Assembly: GCA_964603025.1 (NCBI GenBank)
Contig: CAZRTO010000031.1
Span: 1-16,325, forward strand
DNA: 16,325 nt
Source of the DNA: CALFCX01 sp964603025
GTDB lineage: Bacteria; Margulisbacteria; WOR-1; JAKLHX01
Reading direction: 5' to 3'
Position 1 is the first letter of the stretch; every line of letters starts with the position of its first letter. Shown here one piece after another: positions 1-6,842 of the stretch. Position numbers and translations under genes: made by a program. The notes below the pieces were generated by a model. It was not told the origin of the DNA. It did no database searches and saw only the letters and a list, made by a program, of their open reading frames with translations.

Positions 1-54
1 GAACCAGGATACACAGCTCCAGAGGCTGTAGTCCTACCGTTAGACGATCCCCCA
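1..54 (-). tRNA. tRNA-Gln (anticodon CUG), 3' part cut off by window edge
   Basis: Read on the minus strand, the gene begins at 54 with acceptor strand TGGGGGA, as in bacterial tRNA-Gln. A D arm follows (GTCT, loop with AACGGTA, GGAC), then a perfect 5-bp anticodon stem (ACAGC/GCTGT at 29-25 and 17-13) around the loop CTCTGGA. The anticodon is CTG (22-20), which reads CAG. The short variable region and the first T-arm strand end in GGTTC at position 1, so the T loop, the 3' acceptor strand and any encoded CCA lie outside the window. Identity is firm from the anticodon and the G-rich acceptor. The 5' end is 4 bp from a neighbouring inverted repeat. Confidence 0.93.
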
Positions 55-58
55 AACC

Positions 59-120
59 AAGTAAAAAGCTATAAGCCATATGCCGTAAGCTATAGGCAAT
101 CAACTTCTAGCTTTTTACTT
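59..120. repeat. 12-bp perfect inverted repeat between tRNA-Gln and a small membrane gene
   Basis: AAGTAAAAAGCT (59-70) and AGCTTTTTACTT (109-120) are perfect reverse complements separated by 38 nt. The loop holds a direct repeat, AAGCTATAAGC (67-77) and AAGCTATAGGC (87-97), offset by 20 bp, and a small inner TGCC/GGCA pairing (81-84 with 95-98). The right arm contains the stop codon and last Lys codon of the neighbouring minus-strand ORF. The left arm ends 4 bp from the tRNA. It could be a weak AT-rich terminator, a short intergenic repeat element, or a structure that influences processing of the tRNA 5' end. No target-site duplication is visible. Confidence 0.75.
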
Positions 121-360
121 GATCATATAAGGTGGCAGCCACCATTGAGGCCGGACTATCAATATGTAGATCCCGTAGATGAATATCACAAGAACAACAA
201 GCATATAGCCCCAGAATCCCTTTGATACATTGTTGCCTTTGTTGAACCAGAGCCCGAATAGAGCCGCCAGAACAGCAAGCACGATCAGTGATATCCCTTT
301 GAACAAAGGGTTCTGGCTGATAAAAGCTATGATCCTTACTCCGGCATCAAAATCCATCAT
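115..360 (-). CDS. Small two-helix membrane protein of unknown function (81 aa)
   Basis: I do not recognise a family. The protein has two hydrophobic stretches, roughly residues 22-39 and 51-68, separated by a short polar loop with Lys and Asn, and a Trp/Pro-rich C-terminus (PQWWLPP). A small inner-membrane protein is the natural reading. AAGGA (374-370) lies 9 nt before the first ATG and GAGGA is directly against it; a second ATG follows at once (357-355), so either Met could start. A good promoter match sits upstream at 430-402. The gene is divergent from nadB, and the tRNA-Gln lies downstream on the same strand. The stop codon falls inside an inverted-repeat arm, so the natural C-terminus may have been changed by that repeat. 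Confidence 0.7.
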   Translation of the reverse strand: MMDFDAGVRIIAFISQNPLFKGISLIVLAVLAALFGLWFNKGNNVSKGFWGYMLVVLVIFIYGIYILIVRPQWWLPPYMIK

Positions 361-377
361 TCCTCTTCATCCTTTAT

Positions 378-406
378 TCGTCATCCATCATCCTAATTGC
401 TATAAT
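378..406 (+). promoter_or_regulatory. Predicted extended -10 promoter of nadB, near-leaderless
   Basis: TGC precedes a perfect TATAAT (398-406), an extended -10. A -35 candidate TCGTCA (378-383, 4 of 6) sits 17 bp upstream of the hexamer. The nadB ATG begins at 417, only 10 nt after the -10, so the predicted transcript starts about 3-5 nt before the ATG or at it. No Shine-Dalgarno sequence lies between. Confidence 0.65.
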
Positions 407-430
407 ACAACTAAACATGGATATTTTCAA
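402..430 (-). promoter_or_regulatory. Predicted sigma70-type promoter of the small membrane gene
   Basis: On the minus strand, TTGAAA (430-425, 5 of 6 to TTGACA) is followed by a 17-bp spacer and TATTAT (407-402, 5 of 6 to TATAAT). The start of transcription would fall near 395, leaving a leader of about 35 nt with a ribosome binding site. The -35 lies inside the first codons of nadB, and the -10 overlaps the nadB -10 on the other strand. Confidence 0.6.
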
Positions 431-1994
431 ATCCGACTTCCTGGTCGTTGGCGGAGGCATATCGGGACTTACGGCTTCTCTCGTATGCGCTCAAAAAGGC
501 CGCGTGACACTGCTGACCAAGGGGAAGACAGAGGAGACCGCCACGGAAAAAGCCCAGGGCGGGATAGCCGTTGCGCTGGACAGCGTGAACGATTCGACCT
601 CCTATCATCTGGATGACACGCTTGAGGCTGGAGCCGGGCTTTGCGAAAGAGATGCCGTGGAAGTGCTTGTCAGGGACGGGGTCCAAAGGGTGCGCGAGCT
701 TATCGAAATGGGCGCCGATTTCGACAGGACATCTTCCGGGTTTGAGCTCAATATAGAAGGAGCCCACAGAAAACGCCGCATACTTCATGCCGGGGATTAC
801 ACAGGTAAAGAGATAGCCCGTACCCTGGCGGCAAGAGTGATAAAGAACGGCAATATAGACATAAGGAATTTCATATTCGGCAAGGACCTTGTGGTCCGCA
901 ACGGCTGCTGTATAGGCGTTAGGGCATTTGACTCCGAAAAAGGACGCGAAACGGTATTCCTTGCCCCGGCGGTCATAATTTCGACCGGAGGGATATGCCA
1001 GATATACCGTTATACGACCAATCCCGAGTTTGCTACCGGGGACGGAATGGCCATGGCATACAGGGCCGGCGCCGTGCTGAGGGATATGGAATTCGTACAG
1101 TTCCACCCCACCGCTCTCGTACAGTTCAAAGGGCTTGGAGAAGAGATAGCTTTTCCCCAGTTCCTTATATCAGAGGCGGTCCGGGGTGAAGGAGCTTTGC
1201 TCTTGAACGCCCGAAGAGAGCGGTTCATGGATAAATATCACGTGCAGGCCGAACTTGCTCCAAGGGACGTCGTCTCAAGGGCGATATTCAACGAAATGGC
1301 AAAGAGCGGGTCCGATCACGTGCATTTGAACCTTTCCGGGATAGATCCGGAAAAGATCAAAAAGCGTTTTCCCACCATCTACAGGACGTGTAAAGAAGCG
1401 GGATTAGACCTGACCCATGACGACATACCCGTGGCTCCCGCCGCCCACTATTTCATGGGCGGCATAAAGACCGATCTTGAAGGACGCACCAATATTGCCG
1501 GCCTCTGGGCGGCCGGCGAAGCCATGTCGTCGGGAGTGCACGGAGCAAACCGTCTGGCAAGTAATTCTTTGCTTGAGGGAGTGGTTTTTGGCTACAGGGC
1601 CGCGAACAGCGCGAAGTCTTTCGTAAGCGGATATGCAGGCAAGCTGGAATTCGATCGCGGGAACAATAAAAAACCCGATAAAAATCTTTCGGACAATGAG
1701 GTGAGATCATATAAGAACTTCATAAAAAGGCTTATGTGGGAGCATGTGGGAATTGTCAGGAACGGCAGTTCGCTCACAAAAGCCATAAGCGAGCTTGACA
1801 AGTTATCGGCAAAACTGGATTTCGAGCCGGCTGACAAGAATGAAGCCGAACTGATCAATATGGCCCTGGTCGGACGCCTGGTAGCCCGTGCCGCGCTGGA
1901 CAGGACCGAATCACGAGGAGCTCATTTCAGACAAGATTTTCCACGCAGGGACGATCATAACTGGGAAAGGCATTTGGAGTACAAAAAAGACTGA
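417..1994 (+). CDS. nadB: L-aspartate oxidase (NadB)
   Basis: This FAD enzyme oxidises L-aspartate to iminoaspartate, the first step of de novo NAD synthesis, with fumarate or oxygen as electron acceptor. The 525 residues are close to the usual length of about 540. Visible motifs are the dinucleotide-binding GGGISG (12-17), EKAQGGIAVA near 44, FHPTA with His230, APRD with the presumed catalytic Arg283, AAHYFMGG with His344, GLWAAGE and GVHGANRLASNSLLE. The last three, and the placement of APRD, favour NadB over the related SdhA/FrdA flavoproteins. The ATG at 417 is supported by the FAD motif position and by the promoter directly upstream, although no ribosome binding site is seen. The partner genes nadA and nadC are not in the window. 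The stop lies 3 bp from the convergent R3H gene. In an anaerobe fumarate is the likely acceptor (inference). Confidence 0.95.
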   Translation: MDIFKSDFLVVGGGISGLTASLVCAQKGRVTLLTKGKTEETATEKAQGGIAVALDSVNDSTSYHLDDTLEAGAGLCERDAVEVLVRDGVQRVRELIEMGADFDRTSSGFELNIEGAHRKRRILHAGDYTGKEIARTLAARVIKNGNIDIRNFIFGKDLVVRNGCCIGVRAFDSEKGRETVFLAPAVIISTGGICQIYRYTTNPEFATGDGMAMAYRAGAVLRDMEFVQFHPTALVQFKGLGEEIAFPQFLISEAVRGEGALLLNARRERFMDKYHVQAELAPRDVVSRAIFNEMAKSGSDHVHLNLSGIDPEKIKKRFPTIYRTCKEAGLDLTHDDIPVAPAAHYFMGGIKTDLEGRTNIAGLWAAGEAMSSGVHGANRLASNSLLEGVVFGYRAANSAKSFVSGYAGKLEFDRGNNKKPDKNLSDNEVRSYKNFIKRLMWEHVGIVRNGSSLTKAISELDKLSAKLDFEPADKNEAELINMALVGRLVARAALDRTESRGAHFRQDFPRRDDHNWERHLEYKKD

Positions 1995-1997
1995 TCT

Positions 1998-3524
1998 CTA
2001 CTTCGGGAATATCCTGATCTTCCTGTTCGGTTCGCTGCCGAATGACTGGGCTTTCAATCCGTATTTTTCTATCAGCTGGTGTTGCAGCCTTCTTATGTAA
2101 GAATTTTGCGGAGCCAGATCTACCGGTTTTCCCGTTGATTTGACGTGGATCGCGGCTTTTTCCACTTCTTCCGAGGCTGAGCTCTCAAGTATCTCAGCAT
2201 CGAAGATCCTGAAATAGCCCTTGAGGAACCTGTTGATCTGCGAATGGGTCTTGTTCTTGATAACATGAACCGGCAGGTTATGTTCTTTGGCTATCCGGAC
2301 TATCTTTGAGCCCTGTACCGCCTTGGAGCGGACCGCCAGTACCACATTTGCTTCATCAGGAGAATCCACCACTTCGGCCTCTATTCCCATAGCTTTTATG
2401 CATTTTTCGAGCGTTCCGTTGTTTATCCCGAAAGGGAATATCTTTACTAGGTCGTCCTGCTTCTGTTCACGCGCCTCTTCGATGGCTTCTGTGGACATTT
2501 CCGGCATTGATTCCTGGGTCGGTATCTGTTTGATCTCTATCTCTCCGTCCGGTTTGCGTATTCGCACCTCCGGAAGAGGGACTTTACCTCGCAGGAGCAT
2601 ATCGACGGCCGCCGCGGTATCGTGATATACGGCCATTTCATCCCTCTGTCGTATCTCGACCACTATGTCAAAGGTCGGAGGGGCTTTTCTCTCTAGTACG
2701 GCTTTTTGGGTCTTGCGGCGTTTTGCTTCCTCATCGCCCAGTATCACGGTCTGGATCCCGCCTACAAGGTCGCTTAATGTGGGATTTGCTATCAGATTGT
2801 CCAGCGTCACTCCGTGTGCGGTGCCGATCAGGACCACTCCCCTCTCTGCTATGGTACGCGCGGCTTCCGCCTCGGCCTCAGTGCCTATCTCATCTATGAT
2901 TATGGCTTCGGGCATGTGATTTTCAACGGCCTCTATCATTACGGCATGCTGTTTATCCGGAGAAGGCACCTGCATCCTCCGCGCTTTGCCTATCCCCTCA
3001 TGCGGGATATCCCCGTCGCCCGCGATCTCATTACTGGTATCTACCACTATGACCCGCTTGCCCATCTCTCCGCTCAGCACGCGTGCGGACTCCCTTAATT
3101 TTGTGGTTTTTCCTATTCCTGGAGGTCCGAGAAAAAGAATGCTTTTATCGGAGCGTATTATGTCCTTGATGATGTCTATGGTCCCGTATGCCGCTCTGCC
3201 GACCCTGCAGGTAAGCCCTATGATCTTGCCGGTCCTGTTGCGTATAGCCGATATCCTGTGGAGCGTTCTTTCTATTCCGGCGCGGTTATCCGCGGTAAAA
3301 GAGCCGAGCTTGGAAGAGACATAGTCTATATCTTCCTGTGAGACTATCTCGTCCTCGAGATAATGGACTTTTTTCTCAAATCTTACTTCGGGGATCTTTC
3401 CAAGATCGAGGATCACTTCTATCATGTCAGAGAAATCCATGGAAGAATAGATCTTGTCTTTGATGCGCGGGGGAAGCACCTCGAGAAGGCTCTTTAAAGC
3501 GTCAGATATCCTTATTTCGGCCAT
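1998..3524 (-). CDS. Ycf45/SpoIIIAA-like AAA ATPase with C-terminal R3H domain
   Basis: This 508-residue protein matches the family of R3H-domain ATPases known from cyanobacteria and plastids (Ycf45) and related to sporulation protein SpoIIIAA. It has an N-terminal helical region with ERTLHRISAIRNR near residue 85, a Walker A GPPGIGKTT with Lys139, a Walker B-like IIIDEIG near 213 and a sensor-like LIGTAHG near 237. A linker and an alpha/beta region (about 355-455) precede the C-terminal R3H motif R478-RLQ-H482, which in this fold binds single-stranded nucleic acid. The cellular role is not established for most members. The start ATG directly follows the HU stop codon (TAAATG), so translation is probably coupled to the HU gene. 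The 3' end faces nadB with a 3-bp gap and no room for a hairpin terminator. SpoIIIAA proper is shorter and lacks R3H, so a sporulation role should not be assumed. Confidence 0.87.
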   Translation of the reverse strand: MAEIRISDALKSLLEVLPPRIKDKIYSSMDFSDMIEVILDLGKIPEVRFEKKVHYLEDEIVSQEDIDYVSSKLGSFTADNRAGIERTLHRISAIRNRTGKIIGLTCRVGRAAYGTIDIIKDIIRSDKSILFLGPPGIGKTTKLRESARVLSGEMGKRVIVVDTSNEIAGDGDIPHEGIGKARRMQVPSPDKQHAVMIEAVENHMPEAIIIDEIGTEAEAEAARTIAERGVVLIGTAHGVTLDNLIANPTLSDLVGGIQTVILGDEEAKRRKTQKAVLERKAPPTFDIVVEIRQRDEMAVYHDTAAAVDMLLRGKVPLPEVRIRKPDGEIEIKQIPTQESMPEMSTEAIEEAREQKQDDLVKIFPFGINNGTLEKCIKAMGIEAEVVDSPDEANVVLAVRSKAVQGSKIVRIAKEHNLPVHVIKNKTHSQINRFLKGYFRIFDAEILESSASEEVEKAAIHVKSTGKPVDLAPQNSYIRRLQHQLIEKYGLKAQSFGSEPNRKIRIFPK

Positions 3525-3803
3525 TTACTTTCCCCGTATGGCTTTTTTGAGGTTGAATCCCGCAACGAACACAGGGCACTTGGTCGCGCCGATCTCCATT
3601 TGCTGGCCCGTGCGAGGATTTCTCCCGATCCTTCCCTTGCGGGTCTTTACCGAGAAATTGCCGAATCCGACCAGCCTTATCTTTTCGCCTTTTGCCAGAG
3701 CTTCGGTTATCAGTTCAATGGCGGTATCCATTATTCTTTCCATTTCCGCCTTTGTATAGCCGAACTTTTCAGCGAGATTTTCAGCCAGTTCCTTCTGGTT
3801 CAT
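3525..3803 (-). CDS. HU/IHF-family DNA-binding protein
   Basis: This small histone-like protein bends DNA and acts in nucleoid structure, replication and recombination. The 92 residues fit the family length. Signatures are MNQKELAENLAEKFG at the N-terminus, VGFGNFSV (45-52) and the beta-arm GRNPRTG (60-66), whose Pro63 is the residue that intercalates into the DNA minor groove in known HU structures. The C-terminus GFNLKKAIRGK is typical. A purine-rich GGAGGGAGGGG run lies upstream of the ATG within the 24-bp gap after porB. The stop codon is fused to the ATG of the R3H ATPase gene. Only one subunit gene is visible, so a homodimeric HU is likelier than IHF. Confidence 0.93.
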   Translation of the reverse strand: MNQKELAENLAEKFGYTKAEMERIMDTAIELITEALAKGEKIRLVGFGNFSVKTRKGRIGRNPRTGQQMEIGATKCPVFVAGFNLKKAIRGK

Positions 3804-3827
3804 GAGACAGCCCCTCCCTCCGGCTTC

Positions 3828-4763
3828 CTACGCGGAAGCCCCGAAGCACTCGCATTTTTTCTTGAGCAACTCCCACTTGCGGTCAACATCGGCCTGCAGC
3901 TCTTCCATCAGTTTGGCGTTCTCCGGCTTGAACAGATGCCTGAACCTTGTCTGCGGCTTTAAAAAGTCAACCAGAGGTTTTTTGTCTTTTGGAGTGTATG
4001 AAAGGGTGTATTTGCCGTTCTCCACTTCGTACATCGGCCAAAAACAGGTATCCGCGGCAAGCTTGCCCAGTTCAACGGTCAGGTCCATCCTGTATCCCCA
4101 GCCAAGCTGGCAGGGCTGCAGAACGTTTATGAACTTGGGGCCTCTGATCGACATGGCCTTTTCAATTTTTTTTGTGAGGTCCCTCCAATCCCCTACTATG
4201 GTCTGGGCCGTATAGGGGATGTTGTGGGCTATCATGCACTCGGTCAGGTCTTTTCTTGTCATCACTTTTCCCTGCCGCACTTTTCCCGCCGGTTCGGTGG
4301 TAGTGCTGGCACCGCGCGGAGTGGCGCCCGATCTTTGCACGGAGGTGTTCATATATGCCTGGTTGTCGTAGCATATATACAACATATCGTGACCTCTTTC
4401 CATTGCTCCGGAAAGGGATTGGAAACCTATGTCGTAAGTTCCTCCGTCCCCTCCGAAAGCTATGAACCTGGTCTCGCCGTTTATCTTGCCCTGTTTTTTC
4501 AGCGAGGTATACGCGGCTTCTACACCGGACATCGTGGCTGCCGAATTCTCAAAAGCGCTGTGAAGGAACGGGACTTTCCAGGCGCTGTAGGGGAATATCG
4601 TGGTGGATACTTCGAGGCATCCGGTGGCGGAAACGATGACCACCGGCTCCTTTACTGCCATGAGCGCCTGTCTTACTATTATGGGAGCCCCGCATCCGGG
4701 ACACATGCGGTGTCCTCCCGTCAAACGATCCTCTCTTGCTGCAAGCTCTTTGAGTGTCGCCAT
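3828..4763 (-). CDS. porB: 2-oxoacid:ferredoxin oxidoreductase, beta (TPP) subunit
   Basis: The thiamine-diphosphate subunit of a pyruvate-type ferredoxin oxidoreductase, which converts a 2-oxoacid plus CoA to acyl-CoA, CO2 and reduced ferredoxin. In 311 residues it shows CPGCG with Cys21 and Cys24, then Cys49 (spacing C-x2-C-x24-C) and Cys218 in LQPCQLGWGY; these four match the known proximal [4Fe-4S] ligands of PorB. FGGDGGTYDIGFQ with the Asn of CYDNQAY about 30 residues later is the TPP/Mg motif. MNTSVQRSGATPRGA is characteristic of pyruvate-type enzymes. The ATG abuts the porA stop (TAAATG) with GGAG just upstream, so A and B are probably made in equal amounts. Substrate preference for pyruvate over 2-ketoisovalerate is likely but not proven by the sequence. 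Confidence 0.94.
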   Translation of the reverse strand: MATLKELAAREDRLTGGHRMCPGCGAPIIVRQALMAVKEPVVIVSATGCLEVSTTIFPYSAWKVPFLHSAFENSAATMSGVEAAYTSLKKQGKINGETRFIAFGGDGGTYDIGFQSLSGAMERGHDMLYICYDNQAYMNTSVQRSGATPRGASTTTEPAGKVRQGKVMTRKDLTECMIAHNIPYTAQTIVGDWRDLTKKIEKAMSIRGPKFINVLQPCQLGWGYRMDLTVELGKLAADTCFWPMYEVENGKYTLSYTPKDKKPLVDFLKPQTRFRHLFKPENAKLMEELQADVDRKWELLKKKCECFGASA

Positions 4764-5942
4764 TTATCTGACTCCTTTGTATTGTACGGCTTCTTTTATC
4801 TTCCCTTCGGATGCCGCGGCCTTTAACTCGTCGAATATCTCGTTTATGTGCGCATGGGTCACTTCTCTGCCTCCCAGGCCGACTATATAGTCCGATATCA
4901 GAGGTTTTTTGGCTTTGTCGTATAAGCAGCTTCTGATCTCATCGTACAGGGGGCCGCCTTTGGCCGCGAAACCGTCGCATTTTTCCACAACGGCCACGGC
5001 TTTAAGGTGTTCCAGCTCTTTAGCTATCTCTTCTCCGGGGAAAGGCCTGTAAACGCGCAGCTTTAAAAGTCCTATTTTCACGCCTTTTTCCCTGTATTCG
5101 TCGATCACTGCCTTTGCCGAGCCGGCAAGCGAACCGAGGCAGACTATTGCCATTTCTGCGTCATCCAGCTTATATTTTTCAAAAAAACCGTATTCGCGGC
5201 CGAATTTTTTCCCGTAGTCTTTCCCGACCTCAAGGATGATGTTCTTTGCCTCTTTCATTGCTTCCGCGACCTGCCTTTTGTGCTCAAAATAGTAGTTCTG
5301 CAGGTCGAGAGCGCCAAGTGTGACAGGGTTTGAAGTGTCAAGCAGATTTGTGTAAGCGGGAAATTTGCCTATATATTCCCGGACCGTTTTATCGTCGTGC
5401 ATCTCTATCTTTTCAAGGCAGTGGCTTATAATGAACCCGTCCGTAGTGACCATGGCCGGCAGCTTGACCTTGGGATGCTCCGCTATTCTGACCGCTTGGA
5501 GCATGTTGTCGTAGGCTTCCTGGCTGTTCTCCGAGAATATCTGTATCCATCCGAAATCCCTTGCCGCAAAAGTATCGCTGTGATCGTTGTGGATGTTGAT
5601 CGGTCCGCTGAGAGCCCTGTTCACCTCAGGCATAACTATTGGAAGCCTGAGTGCCGAAGCTATCGGGAGCATTTCATACATGAGTGCTAGCCCCTGGGAA
5701 GAGGTCCCTGTCATGGCCCGGGCGCCTGAAGCTGACGCCGCTATCGTGGCGCTCATCGCGCTGTGTTCGCTTTCCACGGGGACATACACGGTGTCTACGA
5801 GCCCGTCCGCCACGAACTGCGAGAATATCATCACTATTTCCGTTGCCGGTGTTATCGGATAAGCGGCCACTACATCGGGATTTATCTGGCGCATGGCCTC
5901 GGCCATCGCTTCATTGCCGGTCTTTGCTACGATCTGAGACAT
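4764..5942 (-). CDS. porA: 2-oxoacid:ferredoxin oxidoreductase, alpha subunit
   Basis: Alpha subunit of the same complex, forming the active site with the beta subunit. The 392 residues match the usual length of about 390. AAYPITPATEI (26-36) and VPVESEHSAM (54-63) are the family signature around the TPP-activating Glu and the substrate pocket. GARAMTGTSSQGLALM near residue 73 and the C-terminal domain II (RPFPGEEIAKEL, then VEKCDGFAAKGGPLYDEI) are also typical. GGGAG lies 7 nt before the ATG in the 32-bp gap after porD, the widest gap inside the por cluster. The GDAB order is the standard four-subunit arrangement known from Thermotoga and archaea. Confidence 0.94.
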   Translation of the reverse strand: MSQIVAKTGNEAMAEAMRQINPDVVAAYPITPATEIVMIFSQFVADGLVDTVYVPVESEHSAMSATIAASASGARAMTGTSSQGLALMYEMLPIASALRLPIVMPEVNRALSGPINIHNDHSDTFAARDFGWIQIFSENSQEAYDNMLQAVRIAEHPKVKLPAMVTTDGFIISHCLEKIEMHDDKTVREYIGKFPAYTNLLDTSNPVTLGALDLQNYYFEHKRQVAEAMKEAKNIILEVGKDYGKKFGREYGFFEKYKLDDAEMAIVCLGSLAGSAKAVIDEYREKGVKIGLLKLRVYRPFPGEEIAKELEHLKAVAVVEKCDGFAAKGGPLYDEIRSCLYDKAKKPLISDYIVGLGGREVTHAHINEIFDELKAAASEGKIKEAVQYKGVR

Positions 5943-5974
5943 TTAATTTCTCCCTTCAGAGTTGATCATGCGTT

Positions 5975-6262
5975 TCATCTCTCATTCACCATCTGTATGG
6001 CTTTTACTGGCTTGACCGGGCATACGTTCTCGCAGATGCCGCAGCCTTTGCAATAGTTGTAGTCTATCCCGAGCACTTTGCCGTCTTTGACTATAACCGC
6101 GCTGTCCGGGCAGTATATATAGCAGAAAAGGCAGTTAATGCAGGTTTTGTCGTTCTTTACGGGTTTTTTCGATCTCCAGTCGCCGGTATGGAACTCAGCC
6201 GCGGTCCCGGCTTTTAACACGTCCCCCTCGGATAATTCCTTCCAGCCGAGCTCTTTTGACAT
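5975..6262 (-). CDS. porD: 2-oxoacid:ferredoxin oxidoreductase, delta (2[4Fe-4S] ferredoxin) subunit
   Basis: A 95-residue ferredoxin-like subunit that passes electrons from the catalytic subunits to external ferredoxin. It has two complete cluster motifs: Cys41, 44, 47, 51-Pro (CINCLFCYIYCP) and Cys71, 74, 77, 81-Pro (CKGCGICENVCP). The N-terminal 40 residues, with GWKELSEGDVL and a TGDWRSKKP patch, are the extension usual in PorD that separates it from free ferredoxins. The gene starts 1 bp after the porG stop and is followed by porA. All eight Cys ligands are present, so both clusters should form. Confidence 0.95.
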   Translation of the reverse strand: MSKELGWKELSEGDVLKAGTAAEFHTGDWRSKKPVKNDKTCINCLFCYIYCPDSAVIVKDGKVLGIDYNYCKGCGICENVCPVKPVKAIQMVNER

Positions 6263-6263
6263 C

Positions 6264-6842
6264 TTACTCCCCTTTCACTTCTTCATAAGAACGCTTTACG
6301 GCGCTCAGGTTGCCTTCGATGACCTCCGGTTTTGAGGCGAATTTTTTTGAAAGCTTCTTTTTCAGGTCATCCATCATATGAGAAAAATCCAAGAGTCCGG
6401 ACGCTTTTATCAGCGCTCCAAGCATGGGAGTGTTTGGGATATCTTTGCCTATCGTTTCTTTGGATATCCTGGACGCGTCTACGACGAATATCTTTCCGGC
6501 CTTGAATTTTGTCATGGATCTAACGTCCGCGGCTGTTCCGGGAGTGTTGACTATAAGGATGCCGTTGTCGGGAAGACCTTTTGTGACGTCGATCGATCCT
6601 ATCAGGGTCGGATCCAGGACAAGTACGATATCCGGCTCTGTTATGCCGTAATGTATGGTAATGGGGTCGGCGCTGATCCTATTGAAAGAGGCCACGGGAG
6701 CTCCCATTCTTTCGGGGCCGTATTCGGGAAAAGCCTGTATATATTTACCCAGGCTCATCGCGGCATCCCCCAGCAACAGGGCCGCGGTCTTGGCTCCCTG
6801 TCCTCCCCGGCCGTGCCAGCGTATCTCAGTGATCTTTTTCAT
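6264..6842 (-). CDS. porG: 2-oxoacid:ferredoxin oxidoreductase, gamma subunit
   Basis: The 192-residue gamma subunit matches the family over its full length. IRWHGRGGQGAKTAA (7-21) is the signature glycine-rich segment, PEYGPERMGAPVASFNRI near 39-56 is the second conserved block, and DPTLIGSIDVTKGL and VVDASRIS follow. In known structures this domain helps bind CoA and completes the complex. It is the first gene of porGDAB. Its ATG directly follows the TAG of the Yip1-like gene (TAGATG), with AAGGTGG about 10 nt upstream, so the por genes appear to be transcribed with the upstream repair genes; I see no separate strong promoter in front of porG. Confidence 0.93.
   Translation of the reverse strand: MKKITEIRWHGRGGQGAKTAALLLGDAAMSLGKYIQAFPEYGPERMGAPVASFNRISADPITIHYGITEPDIVLVLDPTLIGSIDVTKGLPDNGILIVNTPGTAADVRSMTKFKAGKIFVVDASRISKETIGKDIPNTPMLGALIKASGLLDFSHMMDDLKKKLSKKFASKPEVIEGNLSAVKRSYEEVKGE

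Noticed and set aside
55..114. Dedicated promoter for tRNA-Gln in the repeat
   Set aside because: TATAGC 13 nt before the tRNA is a possible -10, but no acceptable -35 is found at 16-18 bp.
411..1106. 231-codon minus-strand open frame opposite nadB
   Set aside because: It is antisense to a clear nadB, has no recognisable domain, and is composed of Gly/Cys/His-rich sequence typical of a shadow frame.
417..1994. Succinate dehydrogenase/fumarate reductase flavoprotein
   Set aside because: The shorter length, the motif set around Arg283 and His344, and the absence of sdhB/C partners point to NadB.
4224..4826. 200-codon plus-strand open frame opposite porB/porA
   Set aside because: Antisense to two strongly conserved genes, with no family resemblance or ribosome binding site.
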